Origin: Achromobacter aloeverae
GTDB taxonomy: Bacteria > Pseudomonadota > Gammaproteobacteria > Burkholderiales > Burkholderiaceae_B
Direction of reading: 5' to 3'
NCBI RefSeq assembly: GCF_004121055.1
Contig: NZ_PYAL01000009.1
Span: forward strand, 186,001-250,000
Length of the DNA: 64,000 nt
In this document: positions 43,832 to 52,303 of the stretch, one piece after another
Layout: each line of letters opens with the position of its first letter
Position numbering within the stretch: position 1 is the stretch's first letter
Translations under genes and position numbers: made by a program
Notes under the pieces: generated by a model
Seen by the model: the letters and a program-made list of their open reading frames with translations, nothing else
Told to the model about the DNA's origin: nothing
The model's database searches: none

Positions 43832-45130
43832 ATGAACGCCATCAACGAATCCTTCCTGCCGTCCACCGACGGCGGCGTTATCCGCCTGATCACCGCGGGC
43901 TCGGTCGACGACGGCAAGTCCACGCTGATCGGCCGCCTGCTGTATGACAGCAAGGGCGTGTTCGCCGACCAGCTCGATGCCATCGCGCGGGCCAAGCACA
44001 AACGCGTCAGCGGCGACGGCATCGATTTCTCCCTGCTGACCGATGGGCTGGAAGCGGAGCGGGAGCAGGGGATCACCATAGACGTAGCCTATCGCTACTT
44101 CGCGACGCCCCAGCGCAAGTTCATCATTGCCGACGCGCCCGGCCATGAGCAGTACACGCGCAATATGGTGACCGGCGCGTCCACGGCCGACGTCGCCGTC
44201 ATCCTGATCGACGCCACGCGCGTCGCCGACGGCCAACTGCTGCCGCAGACCAAGCGCCACAGCATGCTGGCGCACCTGCTCGGCATCCGCCATATCGTGG
44301 TGGCGGTCAACAAGATGGATCTGGTCGATTGGGACCAGGCGGTGTTCGCGCGCATCGACGCCGCCTATGCCGACCTGGCGCGCCGCATCGGCATCGAGCG
44401 CTACCAGGCGCTGCCGATCTCCGCGCTGCGCGGCGACAACGTGGTGAACCGCAGCGACGCGGCGCCGTGGTACGACGGCCAGCCCTTGCTGCCCCTGCTC
44501 GAGGCGCTGGACACCCGCGACGCTTCCGCCGACGCGCCCCTGCGTTTCCCGGTGCAATGGGTGGCGCGTCACGACGGCGATACGGCCACCGACTTCCGAG
44601 CCTATGCCGGGCGCGTCGCCAGCGGCGTCTTGCGCGTGGGCGATGAGGTCGTGGTGTTGCCGGCCGGCGCGAGCGCGCGCGTGCGCCGCATCCTGGCGCA
44701 CACGCAGGCGCGCGAGTGCGCGTACGCGGGCGACTCCGTCATGGTCGAACTGGATCGCGATGTCGACGTGTCGCGCGGCGATGTGCTGGCGCACGCCGAT
44801 GCGCCAGCGCGTGTCGAGCGCGAGTTCGAAGCGGAGCTGTGCTGGTTCGATACGCAGGCCTTGAATCCCGCGCGCAAGTACCTGCTCAAGCACGGCACGC
44901 GACTGACCGCGGCGCGCATCAAGCAGGTGCGTACGCGTCGCGACATACACGAGCTCGATGAGATCGAAGCCGAAGGCACTGCGTTGTCGATGAACGATAT
45001 CGGCCGCGTCGTGATCGCTACGCGCGATGCGTTGACGGTCGATCCTTATGCGGAAAATCCGGCCACGGGCGCGTTCATCCTGATCGACGAGACCACGCAC
45101 CAGACAGCGGCCGCGGGCATGGTGCGGTGA
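43832..45130 (+). CDS. cysN: sulfate adenylyltransferase subunit 1 (GTPase)
   Basis: The 432-residue EF-Tu-like GTPase stimulates CysD. Motifs are G1 GSVDDGKSTLIGRLLYD, G2/switch REQGITIDVAYRYF, G3 DAPGHEQYTRNM and G4 NKMDLVDW. The beta-barrel domains follow, and there is no C-terminal APS kinase domain, unlike NodQ-type fusions. That agrees with an APS-reducing CysH. It is the last gene of the sulfate block. Confidence 0.97.
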   Translation: MNAINESFLPSTDGGVIRLITAGSVDDGKSTLIGRLLYDSKGVFADQLDAIARAKHKRVSGDGIDFSLLTDGLEAEREQGITIDVAYRYFATPQRKFIIADAPGHEQYTRNMVTGASTADVAVILIDATRVADGQLLPQTKRHSMLAHLLGIRHIVVAVNKMDLVDWDQAVFARIDAAYADLARRIGIERYQALPISALRGDNVVNRSDAAPWYDGQPLLPLLEALDTRDASADAPLRFPVQWVARHDGDTATDFRAYAGRVASGVLRVGDEVVVLPAGASARVRRILAHTQARECAYAGDSVMVELDRDVDVSRGDVLAHADAPARVEREFEAELCWFDTQALNPARKYLLKHGTRLTAARIKQVRTRRDIHELDEIEAEGTALSMNDIGRVVIATRDALTVDPYAENPATGAFILIDETTHQTAAAGMVR

Positions 45131-45305
45131 ACGCCGGCGGGGCGGTTTGTCAACCCCCGCACGCGCGTGGCTGAAGTGTCTACTTTCGCTTTAAGCCTTT
45201 ATTTATGAGGGTTTTGCGGTAAAGCCACAGCGGAAAAATTTTGCTCCGCACGCATCGTGGTCTTGGAGTAAAGTGAACCGTCGTCGCAAAACGACGTTCA
45301 GTGGG

Positions 45306-45334
45306 TTGCATAAAGTACTGGATGCTTGTACAGT
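45306..45334 (+). promoter_or_regulatory. predicted promoter of the radical SAM gene, giving a possibly leaderless mRNA
   Basis: TTGCAT (45306-45311) and TACAGT (45329-45334) are separated by 17 bases, a good sigma-70 match. The expected transcription start, about seven bases past the -10, coincides with the ATG at 45341, leaving no room for a ribosome-binding site. Confidence 0.65.
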
Positions 45335-45335
45335 A
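45316..45335. promoter_or_regulatory. LexA (SOS) box
   Basis: TACTG-N10-CAGTA is an exact match to the outer five bases on each side of the E. coli SOS consensus. Measured by the inner CTGT-N8-ACAG core it has one mismatch (CTGG). The box covers the spacer and -10 of the promoter and ends five bases before the start codon, an ideal repressor position. Confidence 0.8.
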
Positions 45336-45340
45336 CTTTC

Positions 45341-46552
45341 ATGGAACGCACCGATCATTTCGTTTCCGCCGGTTCTGGGTCCCCGGCTGCCGCCCCCGCC
45401 GCCTTGCGCGGTCGGGGTGCGGTTACTAATGTCGGACATCGCTTCCAGAAAGACGAGCGCAACGCCGCCGTCGACCACGACCCCGCTCAAACTGTCCCTG
45501 TTTATTTCCAACCGCCACGCGGACTGGCCACGACCGTGGCGGTCGAGCAGGCGCGCCGCATACTTTCCCGTAACGATTCCCCGGATATCGGTTTCGACCA
45601 GGCCATCAATCCCTATCGCGGGTGCGAGCATGGATGCGTGTATTGCTACGCCCGGCCTACCCATGCGTACCTGGGCTATTCGCCGGGGCTGGATTTCGAG
45701 ACCCGGCTGGTCGCCAAGGCCAATGCCGTCGAGGCCTTGCGCGCCGAGCTCGCGCGGCCGGGGTACCGGGTGTCTCCGGTCAACCTGGGGTCGGCCACGG
45801 ATATCTACCAGCCTATCGAGCGTGACTGGCGCCTGACGCGCGGCCTGCTCGAATTGCTGCTGGAAACCCGCCATCCGCTGACCCTGGTCACCAAGAACGC
45901 CCTGGTCGAGCGCGACCTGGATCTGCTGCGGGAACTGGCGCAGCGCAACCTGGTGGCGGTCTACATCAGCATCACGTCCCTGGACAATGAACTCTCCCGC
46001 ACCCTGGAGCCGCGCGCCTCGGCGCCGCAACGGCGGCTGGAGGCGGTGCGCACGCTGGCCGAGGCGGGCGTGCCGGTTGGCGTCCTGGTCGCGCCTGTCA
46101 TTCCGTTCATCAACGACGTCTACCTGGAACGCATCCTGGAAGCCGCGGCGGCGGCCGGCGCCTATTACGGCAGCTACACCGTCGTTCGCCTGCCCTGGGA
46201 GGTGAAGGATGTGTTCGAACAGTGGTTGCAGACCCATTTTCCTGATCGTGCGCAGCGCGTGCTGCACCGTATCGAGGACATGCGGGGCGGTAAGCGCAAC
46301 GACCCTCGTTTCGGCACCCGCATGAGCGGGACGGGCGCCTGGGCCGACCTGCTGCGCCAACGTTTCCAGCTGGCCGTGCGCAAGCATGGCTTGAATCGCC
46401 AGCGCTTGCCGCTGGACACCCACCAATTCGTCGCGCCGGCCCCGGCGGGCGGCGCGGCGGGACGGCAAAACCGGGCGCCGTCCCCGCAATTGAGCTTGTT
46501 CGACCAGCCCGGCCCCGCTGTCTCATCCGCCGCGCGGACGCCTACGCGCTAG
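45341..46552 (+). CDS. PA0069-family radical SAM protein (SplB-like)
   Basis: This 403-residue radical SAM enzyme has the cluster motif CEHGCVYC (Cys95, 99, 102) preceded by INPYRG and followed by YARPTHAYLGYSPGLDFET, the PA0069/Rv2578c family signature related to spore photoproduct lyase. VNLGSATDIYQPIER and LVTKNALVERDLDLL are also present. The ATG at 45341 is used; a TTG five codons earlier lies within the SOS box. The chemistry is unknown. LexA control suggests a DNA-damage function, and I recall the Pseudomonas aeruginosa homologue being in the LexA regulon. Confidence 0.92.
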   Translation: MERTDHFVSAGSGSPAAAPAALRGRGAVTNVGHRFQKDERNAAVDHDPAQTVPVYFQPPRGLATTVAVEQARRILSRNDSPDIGFDQAINPYRGCEHGCVYCYARPTHAYLGYSPGLDFETRLVAKANAVEALRAELARPGYRVSPVNLGSATDIYQPIERDWRLTRGLLELLLETRHPLTLVTKNALVERDLDLLRELAQRNLVAVYISITSLDNELSRTLEPRASAPQRRLEAVRTLAEAGVPVGVLVAPVIPFINDVYLERILEAAAAAGAYYGSYTVVRLPWEVKDVFEQWLQTHFPDRAQRVLHRIEDMRGGKRNDPRFGTRMSGTGAWADLLRQRFQLAVRKHGLNRQRLPLDTHQFVAPAPAGGAAGRQNRAPSPQLSLFDQPGPAVSSAARTPTR

Positions 46553-46565
46553 CCAGGAGCCCATC

Positions 46566-46949
46566 ATGACTGTTGCCGTTCAGCCGCAATTTTCCGTCCC
46601 TTTCTCCCATGACTTGTCCGGTACTGTCGCCGGCACTTTCGGATCGATCGCCGGCGCTACGCCGGGCACGCCCTCCGGCGGCAAGCGCGCGGGCAAGCTG
46701 CCGACCAGGCTGGCGGGCAGGCTCACCGGGAAATGGCCTTTCCGTCCGGCGCCGCAGGATCAGGCGCCCACGGGGCGTGGCGCCGACGACCAGCGGGTAC
46801 GGCCGACGCCCGAGGCCATGCCGGCCGAGCGCCTGGCCAAGCCGGGGGACGTCAGTGTCCGCCAGATGGTGACGGATATCCTCCTCGTCGGCATGTGGGG
46901 CGCCATGATCCCCGGCCTGATGTGGCTGGGTTCGGCGCTGGGATTCTGA
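46566..46949 (+). CDS. small hypothetical protein with one C-terminal membrane segment
   Basis: This 127-residue protein does not match any family I recognise. Residues 1-~95 are Gly/Pro/Thr/Arg-rich and probably disordered (GGKRAGKLPTRLAGRLTGKW in the middle). The last ~25 (TDILLVGMWGAMIPGLMWLGSALGF) form a membrane-spanning segment with Gly-rich packing. AGGAG eight bases upstream makes it a credible gene. It begins 13 bases after the radical SAM stop and may share its SOS-controlled transcript. Confidence 0.7.
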   Translation: MTVAVQPQFSVPFSHDLSGTVAGTFGSIAGATPGTPSGGKRAGKLPTRLAGRLTGKWPFRPAPQDQAPTGRGADDQRVRPTPEAMPAERLAKPGDVSVRQMVTDILLVGMWGAMIPGLMWLGSALGF

Positions 46950-46966
46950 GCGGGCCGGTCCCGAGG

Positions 46967-46996
46967 TTTACGTAACTGGCTGATTTATTGTAGAAT
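46967..46996 (+). promoter_or_regulatory. predicted rplS promoter
   Basis: TTTACG (46967-46972) and TAGAAT (46991-46996) are separated by 18 bases in an AT-richer patch, with about 170 bases of leader before rplS. The leader has a small CGGGG-TTTAT-CCCCG hairpin. This suggests that rplS is transcribed on its own here. Confidence 0.6.
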
Positions 46997-47172
46997 TGCT
47001 GGTTTGCCAAATCTCATCCTCTACGTGCGGCCAAATTGGGTCCTCTGGATCCGTTTCGGGGTTTATCCCCGGGCATCACAAGATCGTGGCGAATTTGCCG
47101 GCAAGACATCGAGGCGGTCCTCCGTCGCGGTGGCCACGAAACCCGCACAGATATGATGACTCTGGAGTTCAC

Positions 47173-47574
47173 ATGAACCTCATCGCTATCCTGGAACAGG
47201 AAGAAATCAAGCGCCTGCTCGGCGACAACAAGACGCTGCCCGAGTTCGCCCCCGGCGACACCGTGGTGGTCAACGTCAACGTGGTTGAAGGTAACCGCAA
47301 GCGTGTCCAGGCCTTCGAAGGCGTGGTCATCGCCAAGCGCAACCGCGGCTTGAATTCGTCGTTCATCGTGCGCAAGATCTCGTCGGGTGAAGCCGTCGAG
47401 CGTACGTTCCAGTTGTACTCCCCGCAAATCGCCTCGATCGAAGTCAAGCGTCGTGGCGACGTGCGTCGCGCCAAGCTGTACTACCTGCGCAATCGCTCGG
47501 GCAAGTCGGCTCGCATCAAGGAAAAGCTGGTCAGCCGTCAGGCTGCCGCCCAGTCGGCCAAGGCCGCGTCCTGA
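47173..47574 (+). CDS. rplS: 50S ribosomal protein L19
   Basis: The 133-residue L19 protein has [58 protein letters not shown] and [10 protein letters not shown], the family core. A C-terminal Ala-rich tail adds ~10 residues. TGGAG precedes the start. The usual partners rpsP, rimM and trmD are not upstream; the preceding genes are the radical SAM and membrane-protein genes. Confidence 0.98.
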   Translation: MNLIAILEQEEIKRLLGDNKTLPEFAPGDTVVVNVNVVEGNRKRVQAFEGVVIAKRNRGLNSSFIVRKISSGEAVERTFQLYSPQIASIEVKRRGDVRRAKLYYLRNRSGKSARIKEKLVSRQAAAQSAKAAS

Positions 47575-47708
47575 TCGCGATGTCCGCATCCGGTATGCGA
47601 GGCGGGCCTAGCGGCTTGCTTGCGTACCGGGATGCGGCGGAGAGCTCGGCGGCAGTATGCCGCGCCCTCCGCGATGTATCGGCAAAGCCCGTGGGAAAGA
47701 CCCCATGG

Positions 47709-47735
47709 AAAGGCACCCTGCAGGGTGCCTTTTCT
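47709..47735 (+). terminator. intrinsic terminator after rplS
   Basis: The 10-bp stem AAAGGCACCC / GGGTGCCTTT around a TGCA loop is followed by TCTATT; the A/T arms also provide a T run. It lies 134 bases after the rplS stop. Confidence 0.85.
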
Positions 47736-47842
47736 ATTCCCCGATGGCCAGACCGCTTGGAACAGCCGGGCTATCCGTACTCTCCGCAGCACGCTGACCA
47801 TTCTTAACGGGCTATCCTCCATAGGCTATTCTCCAGGGGCTT

Positions 47843-48568
47843 ATGTCTGATTCCTCCTCTTCCTCGCGACCGCGCCGTCCCGCCGTGCGGCCGTTCTTCG
47901 ACCCGGCTGCCCAGCCCTGGGTGGTGGCCGATGATGGCTTGCCACCGCTGCCGCCCGAGCGTTTGACGGAACAGGCATTGCGCGAACGCCTGGCCGGGCC
48001 CAGGTCCTGGTCCGTGCAACTGCCGCTGAACGACGACACCCGTTATCCCGGACGCGAGGGGCCTCCTGTGCTGGCCGCCGTCCTGGTCCCGCTGGTGACG
48101 CGGCCCGATGGCGTGCATGTGATGCTGACCCAGCGCGCGGCGCATTTGCACGACCACGCGGGACAGATCAGCTTTCCCGGCGGACGTATCGAGGACACCG
48201 ACGCCAGCCCCCAGGCCGCCGCCCTGCGCGAGGCGCAGGAGGAGACCGGCCTGGCTCCCGATTACGTCGAGGTGCTGGGCAGCATGCCGTCCTATATGAC
48301 GGCCACCGGTTTTTCCATCACCCCCGTCGTCGGGCTGGTGCAGCCCGGGTTCACGCTGGCGCCCGATGCCTTCGAAGTGGCGGAGGTGTTCGAAGTGCCG
48401 CTCGGCTTCATCGTGAATCCGGCCAACCATCGCCTGCATCGCGCGGAGCTGGCCGATGGCAGGGTGCGGCAGTACTACTCCATGCCCTGGCAGCAGTATT
48501 TCATCTGGGGCGCGACCGCCGCCATGCTGCGCAACCTGTACTACCTGTTGGGCGGCGGGCACGAATAG
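47843..48568 (+). CDS. Nudix hydrolase, CoA pyrophosphatase type (NudL-like)
   Basis: This 241-residue protein has the CoA-Nudix signature LTQRAAHLHDHAGQISFPGGR directly ahead of the Nudix box GGRIEDTDASPQAAALREAQEETGL, whose REAQEE glutamates bind the metal. Members hydrolyse CoA or acyl-CoA to 3',5'-ADP and phosphopantetheine. The start at 47843 lies 268 bases after rplS. The protein ends 46 bases from the convergent rsgA. Confidence 0.9.
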   Translation: MSDSSSSSRPRRPAVRPFFDPAAQPWVVADDGLPPLPPERLTEQALRERLAGPRSWSVQLPLNDDTRYPGREGPPVLAAVLVPLVTRPDGVHVMLTQRAAHLHDHAGQISFPGGRIEDTDASPQAAALREAQEETGLAPDYVEVLGSMPSYMTATGFSITPVVGLVQPGFTLAPDAFEVAEVFEVPLGFIVNPANHRLHRAELADGRVRQYYSMPWQQYFIWGATAAMLRNLYYLLGGGHE

Positions 48569-48613
48569 GTGCCGGATACAGGAGCCAGACACAGGCCAGG
48601 CGCCGGATACCCC

Positions 48614-49549
48614 TCAATACCTCGCCTGTGCCGCGTTTTCCTCGACGATGCGCTGGTAAAGCGCATGCCGTGCCGGCTCGATCATGCCTTCGCGCAGGGC
48701 AGCCAGCACGCCGCAGCCGGGTTCATGCAGGTGCGTGCAGTTATAGAAGCGGCAGTGCGCCACGAAGGGCGCGAATTCCGGGAAGCCACGCACGATGTCC
48801 TCGCCCGAGAGATGTCCCAGGCCGAAGGCCTGGAAACCCGGGGAATCGATCAAGTCGCCGCCGCTGGGCAGGTGGTATAGCCGCGTGCTGGTGGTGGTGT
48901 GCTTGCCCATGTCCAGCGCGGTGGAGTGTTCGCGCGTGGGGGCGTCGGCCCCCGGCACCAGGGCATTGAGCAGGGTGGACTTGCCCATGCCGCTCTGGCC
49001 CAGCAGCAGATTGGCATGGCCCGTCATGTGCGGCGCCAGCACGGCGCGGGCATGGTTTGGGTCTTGCGCGCTGACCTCCAGCACCGGAACGCCCAGGCGC
49101 GCGAGGGGCGCGAGCCGCGCGCGGGCTTCGGCGAGGCCCGCTTCCAGGTCCACCTTGTTCAGGACGAGATAGGGCTCGATGCCGGCGCTGCAGGCGCCGG
49201 TCAATGCACGGCCGGCGAGGTCGTCGGAGAAAGTCGGCTGCACGGCGACCACGATGAACAGCCTGTCCACGTTCGCCGCGAACTGCTTGCTGCGCATCTC
49301 GTCGGAGCGGTAGAGCAGGTTCTTGCGGGGCAGGATGGCGTCGATGGCGCCCTCATCCCGTCCCTCCGGAGACACGGTCACGCGGTCGCCGACCGCCGCG
49401 CCGGCCTTCTTGCCGCGGGGAAAGCACAGGCGCTGCGTGCCATCCTCGAATTCGACCAGGAAGTGCCGCCCATGGGCGCCGATGATGCGGCCCTGGAGTT
49501 GTTGCGGGCGGTTGGCCGGGACGGGACTGCCTTGCTGGCGGCCCCTCAT
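48614..49549 (-). CDS. rsgA: small ribosomal subunit biogenesis GTPase RsgA
   Basis: This 311-residue circularly permuted GTPase has an N-terminal OB fold (GRIIGAHGRHFLVEFEDGTQRLCFPRGKK), then G4 LVLNKVDL, G1 GQSGMGKSTLLNAL and G3 DSPGFQAFGL. The zinc finger HCRFYNCTHLHEPGCGV is C-terminal. It acts in late 30S maturation. Its start codon overlaps the stop of the upstream M48 protease gene (ATGA). Confidence 0.97.
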   Translation of the reverse strand: MRGRQQGSPVPANRPQQLQGRIIGAHGRHFLVEFEDGTQRLCFPRGKKAGAAVGDRVTVSPEGRDEGAIDAILPRKNLLYRSDEMRSKQFAANVDRLFIVVAVQPTFSDDLAGRALTGACSAGIEPYLVLNKVDLEAGLAEARARLAPLARLGVPVLEVSAQDPNHARAVLAPHMTGHANLLLGQSGMGKSTLLNALVPGADAPTREHSTALDMGKHTTTSTRLYHLPSGGDLIDSPGFQAFGLGHLSGEDIVRGFPEFAPFVAHCRFYNCTHLHEPGCGVLAALREGMIEPARHALYQRIVEENAAQARY

Positions 49550-50820
49550 GGCTGGACTGCCACCGCCGGCGCGGCGGGCGCCAGGTTCAGGTGCCGGATG
49601 CGTATGGCCGCCGGCGGGTGGCTGTCGTAAAAGGCGGAATGGACCGGATCCGGCGTCAGCGTGGCGGCATTGTCGTCGTACAGCTTGACCAGGGCGGACA
49701 CCAGCTGCTTGGCGGAGCTCTGCTCGGCGGCATAGCGGTCGGCCTGGAATTCATCCCGGCGCGAATACCAGCTCGCCAGCGGCGTGAGCAGGAAGGTGAA
49801 GACCGGCACCACCATGAACAGCAGGAGCAGGGCCATGGCGTCATTGCGGCCCCCCAGCTGGGGCGCCACGCCCAGTTGCAGGTAGAACCAGGGTTGTCCC
49901 GCCAACCAGCCGAGCAGGGCGAAGAAGCCGAGCGCCAGCACGAAGCTCATGACGATGCGCTTGACGATATGGCGGTGGGCGAAATGTCCCAGCTCGTGCG
50001 CCAGCACCGCTTCGATCTCGGGGCCATCCAGGCGCGCCAGCAGGGTATCGAAGAAGACGATGCGGCGGGATTTGCCGAAACCGGTGAAGTAGGCATTGCC
50101 ATGCCCGGACCGGCGCGACCCGTCCATGACGAACAGGCCGTTGATGGCGAAGCCGCAGCGCTGCGCCAGCTGCTGGATGCGGCTGCTCAGGTCGGCGTCG
50201 TCCAGCGGCGTGAATTTATTGAAGAGCGGAGCAATCAACGTGGGCGCCAGCAGCAGGGTGAGCAGGCTGAAGCCGACCCAGAGGGCCCAGGCCCACAGCC
50301 ACCAGTAGGCGCCGGCCCGCGCCATCAGCCACAGTACGGCGGCCGCCAGCGGCAGGCCGATGATCGCCGTCAGGACCAGGCCCTTGACCGCGTCGCGGAA
50401 AAACAGCCCCGGGGTCATGCGGTTGAAGCCAAAACGGCCTTCCAGGTGGAATTGGCGCCAGATCGTGAAGGGCAATTCCAGCAAGCCCAGCAGCAGGCCC
50501 ACCACGGCGATCAGCGCCAGCTGGCGCAGGAAGTCGTTGTCGGTCAGGCCGGAAACCCAGGTCGAGATGGCTTGCAGGCCGCCCAGCAGCGTCAGCCCGA
50601 TAAGCACGGCGGCGTCGAAGAAACGCTCCTTGAGGCCCAGCCGTACGCGCGCCACCGTATAGTCCGCCGCGCGCTGGTGACTGGCCAGGCCGATGCGGGC
50701 GGAAAATTCCGGGGGCACAGCGTCGCGATGGCGCGCCACGTGCCGGATTTGCCGGCTGGCCAGCCAGACCCGGACGATGATGCCGGCCAGCAGCAGGGCG
50801 ACGAACAAGAGTGTAAGCAT
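49546..50820 (-). CDS. M48 family (Ste24p-like) membrane metalloprotease
   Basis: The 424-residue membrane protease has zinc motif [12 protein letters not shown] with the downstream Glu in [15 protein letters not shown]. At least six hydrophobic segments include [20 protein letters not shown] at the start. Its N-terminal peptidase_M48_N part ([21 protein letters not shown]) makes it Ste24p-like rather than HtpX. I use 50820 for the start because it gives a clean signal anchor; 16 more residues are possible upstream. It is transcribed with rsgA and divergent from orn across 53 bases. Confidence 0.93.
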   Translation of the reverse strand: MLTLLFVALLLAGIIVRVWLASRQIRHVARHRDAVPPEFSARIGLASHQRAADYTVARVRLGLKERFFDAAVLIGLTLLGGLQAISTWVSGLTDNDFLRQLALIAVVGLLLGLLELPFTIWRQFHLEGRFGFNRMTPGLFFRDAVKGLVLTAIIGLPLAAAVLWLMARAGAYWWLWAWALWVGFSLLTLLLAPTLIAPLFNKFTPLDDADLSSRIQQLAQRCGFAINGLFVMDGSRRSGHGNAYFTGFGKSRRIVFFDTLLARLDGPEIEAVLAHELGHFAHRHIVKRIVMSFVLALGFFALLGWLAGQPWFYLQLGVAPQLGGRNDAMALLLLFMVVPVFTFLLTPLASWYSRRDEFQADRYAAEQSSAKQLVSALVKLYDDNAATLTPDPVHSAFYDSHPPAAIRIRHLNLAPAAPAVAVQP

Positions 50821-50873
50821 GGGAACGATGGGCAGCCGGTGTGAGAAAATCGCGTTTTTATAAGGCAAATTAT

Positions 50874-51419
50874 ATGGCTCTGAACGAGAACCGCCTGGTT
50901 TGGCTCGACATGGAAATGACCGGACTGGATCCGGAGAAGGAACGCATCATCGAAGTGGCCGTGGTCGTGACCGAGCCCGACCTCACGGTGGTGGCCGAGG
51001 GCCCCGTGATCGTCGTCCACCAGCCCGACAGCCTGCTCGACGCGATGGACAACTGGAACAAGTCCACGCACGGCAAGAGCGGCCTGATCGACAAGGTCAA
51101 GGCGTCGACCGTCAGCGAGTCGCAGGCCGAGGATATCCTGCTGGCCTTCCTGGCGCAGCACGTGCCGGCGGGCAAGTCGCCGCTGTGCGGCAACACCATC
51201 AGCCAGGACCGCCGCTTCATGTTCGCCTACATGCCGCGGCTGGAGCAATTCTTCCACTATCGCAACCTCGACGTCAGTACCTTGAAGGAACTGGCGCGCC
51301 GCTGGCGGCCCGAGGTCTATCGCGGCTTCGACAAGAAGAGCCGCCACGAGGCGCTGGCCGATATCTACGAGTCGATCGCCGAGCTTGCCTATTACCGCGA
51401 GCATTTCCTGAAGGTATGA
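50874..51419 (+). CDS. orn: oligoribonuclease
   Basis: The 181-residue DEDDh 3'-5' exoribonuclease degrades 2-5-mers and pGpG. Motifs are [28 protein letters not shown] (Exo I), [39 protein letters not shown] (Exo II) and [17 protein letters not shown] (Exo III, His/Asp). AAGG lies upstream of the ATG. Orn is usually essential or important in proteobacteria because it clears di-GMP breakdown products. Confidence 0.98.
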   Translation: MALNENRLVWLDMEMTGLDPEKERIIEVAVVVTEPDLTVVAEGPVIVVHQPDSLLDAMDNWNKSTHGKSGLIDKVKASTVSESQAEDILLAFLAQHVPAGKSPLCGNTISQDRRFMFAYMPRLEQFFHYRNLDVSTLKELARRWRPEVYRGFDKKSRHEALADIYESIAELAYYREHFLKV

Positions 51420-51495
51420 CCCACGGGGCGGGCCGCCTGGCCCGGACCCGCGCGCGAGGAAAAAGGGCGAATCTGCCCGGAGGAGACCCACAAGA

Positions 51496-52290
51496 ATGTC
51501 GTATCAGGACATCCAGTTCCAGATCGAGGCCGGCGTTGCCCGCCTTACCCTGAACCGCCCCGACAAGCTGAACAGCTTCACGGCGGCCATGCACGAGGAA
51601 GTCCGCGACGCCATGAGCCGGGTCGAGGCGGGCGAAGGCGGCGCGCGCGTGTTGCTGCTGACGGGCGCGGGCCGCGGGTTCTGCGCCGGCCAGGACCTGG
51701 GCGAACGCAAGCGCGAACCCGGGGGTGCCCCCGTCGACCTGGGCGAGACCCTGGGCCAGAACTACAATCCGCTGATCCGCCGCCTCGACGCGCTGGCCAT
51801 GCCCGTGCTGGTGGGCGTGAACGGCGTGGCGGCGGGCGCGGGCGCCAATCTGGCGCTGGCGGGCGACATCGTGATCGCCAAGGCATCGGCGAGCTTCATC
51901 CAGTCGTTCTGTCGACTGGGCCTGTTGCCGGACTCGGGCGGCACCTATGTCCTGCCGCGACTGGTCGGCCGCGCCCGGGCGATGGGCATGTCCTTGCTGG
52001 GCGACCGCATCAGCGCACGCCAGGCCGAGGATTGGGGCATGATCTGGCAATGCGTTCCCGACGACGAGTTCGACGCTACCCTGGACCGGCTGGCTCGCCA
52101 GCTGGCGCAGGCGCCGACCAAGGGGCTGGCCTATACGCGTCGCGCCTTGCGTGCCAGCGTGGACAACAACCTCGCGCAACAGCTGGAGCTGGAACGCGGC
52201 ATGATGGCCGAGCTGGGCCGTAGCGAGGATTACGCCGAAGGCGTGGCCGCCTTCATGGCCAAGCGCGAACCCGTCTTCAAGGGCCGCTGA
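51496..52290 (+). CDS. paaG: enoyl-CoA hydratase/isomerase, PaaG-type
   Basis: This 264-residue crotonase-fold protein has the oxyanion-hole segments GRGFCAGQDLGERK and GVNGVAAGAGANLALAGDIVIA. FIQSFCRLGLLPDSGGTYVLPRLVG is characteristic of PaaG, which isomerises the ring-epoxide of phenylacetyl-CoA to the oxepin. No other paa genes are nearby, so a generic fatty-acid role is also possible. GGAGGAGA precedes the start. Confidence 0.85.
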   Translation: MSYQDIQFQIEAGVARLTLNRPDKLNSFTAAMHEEVRDAMSRVEAGEGGARVLLLTGAGRGFCAGQDLGERKREPGGAPVDLGETLGQNYNPLIRRLDALAMPVLVGVNGVAAGAGANLALAGDIVIAKASASFIQSFCRLGLLPDSGGTYVLPRLVGRARAMGMSLLGDRISARQAEDWGMIWQCVPDDEFDATLDRLARQLAQAPTKGLAYTRRALRASVDNNLAQQLELERGMMAELGRSEDYAEGVAAFMAKREPVFKGR

Positions 52291-52303
52291 CGCCTTCTCG
52301 CCC

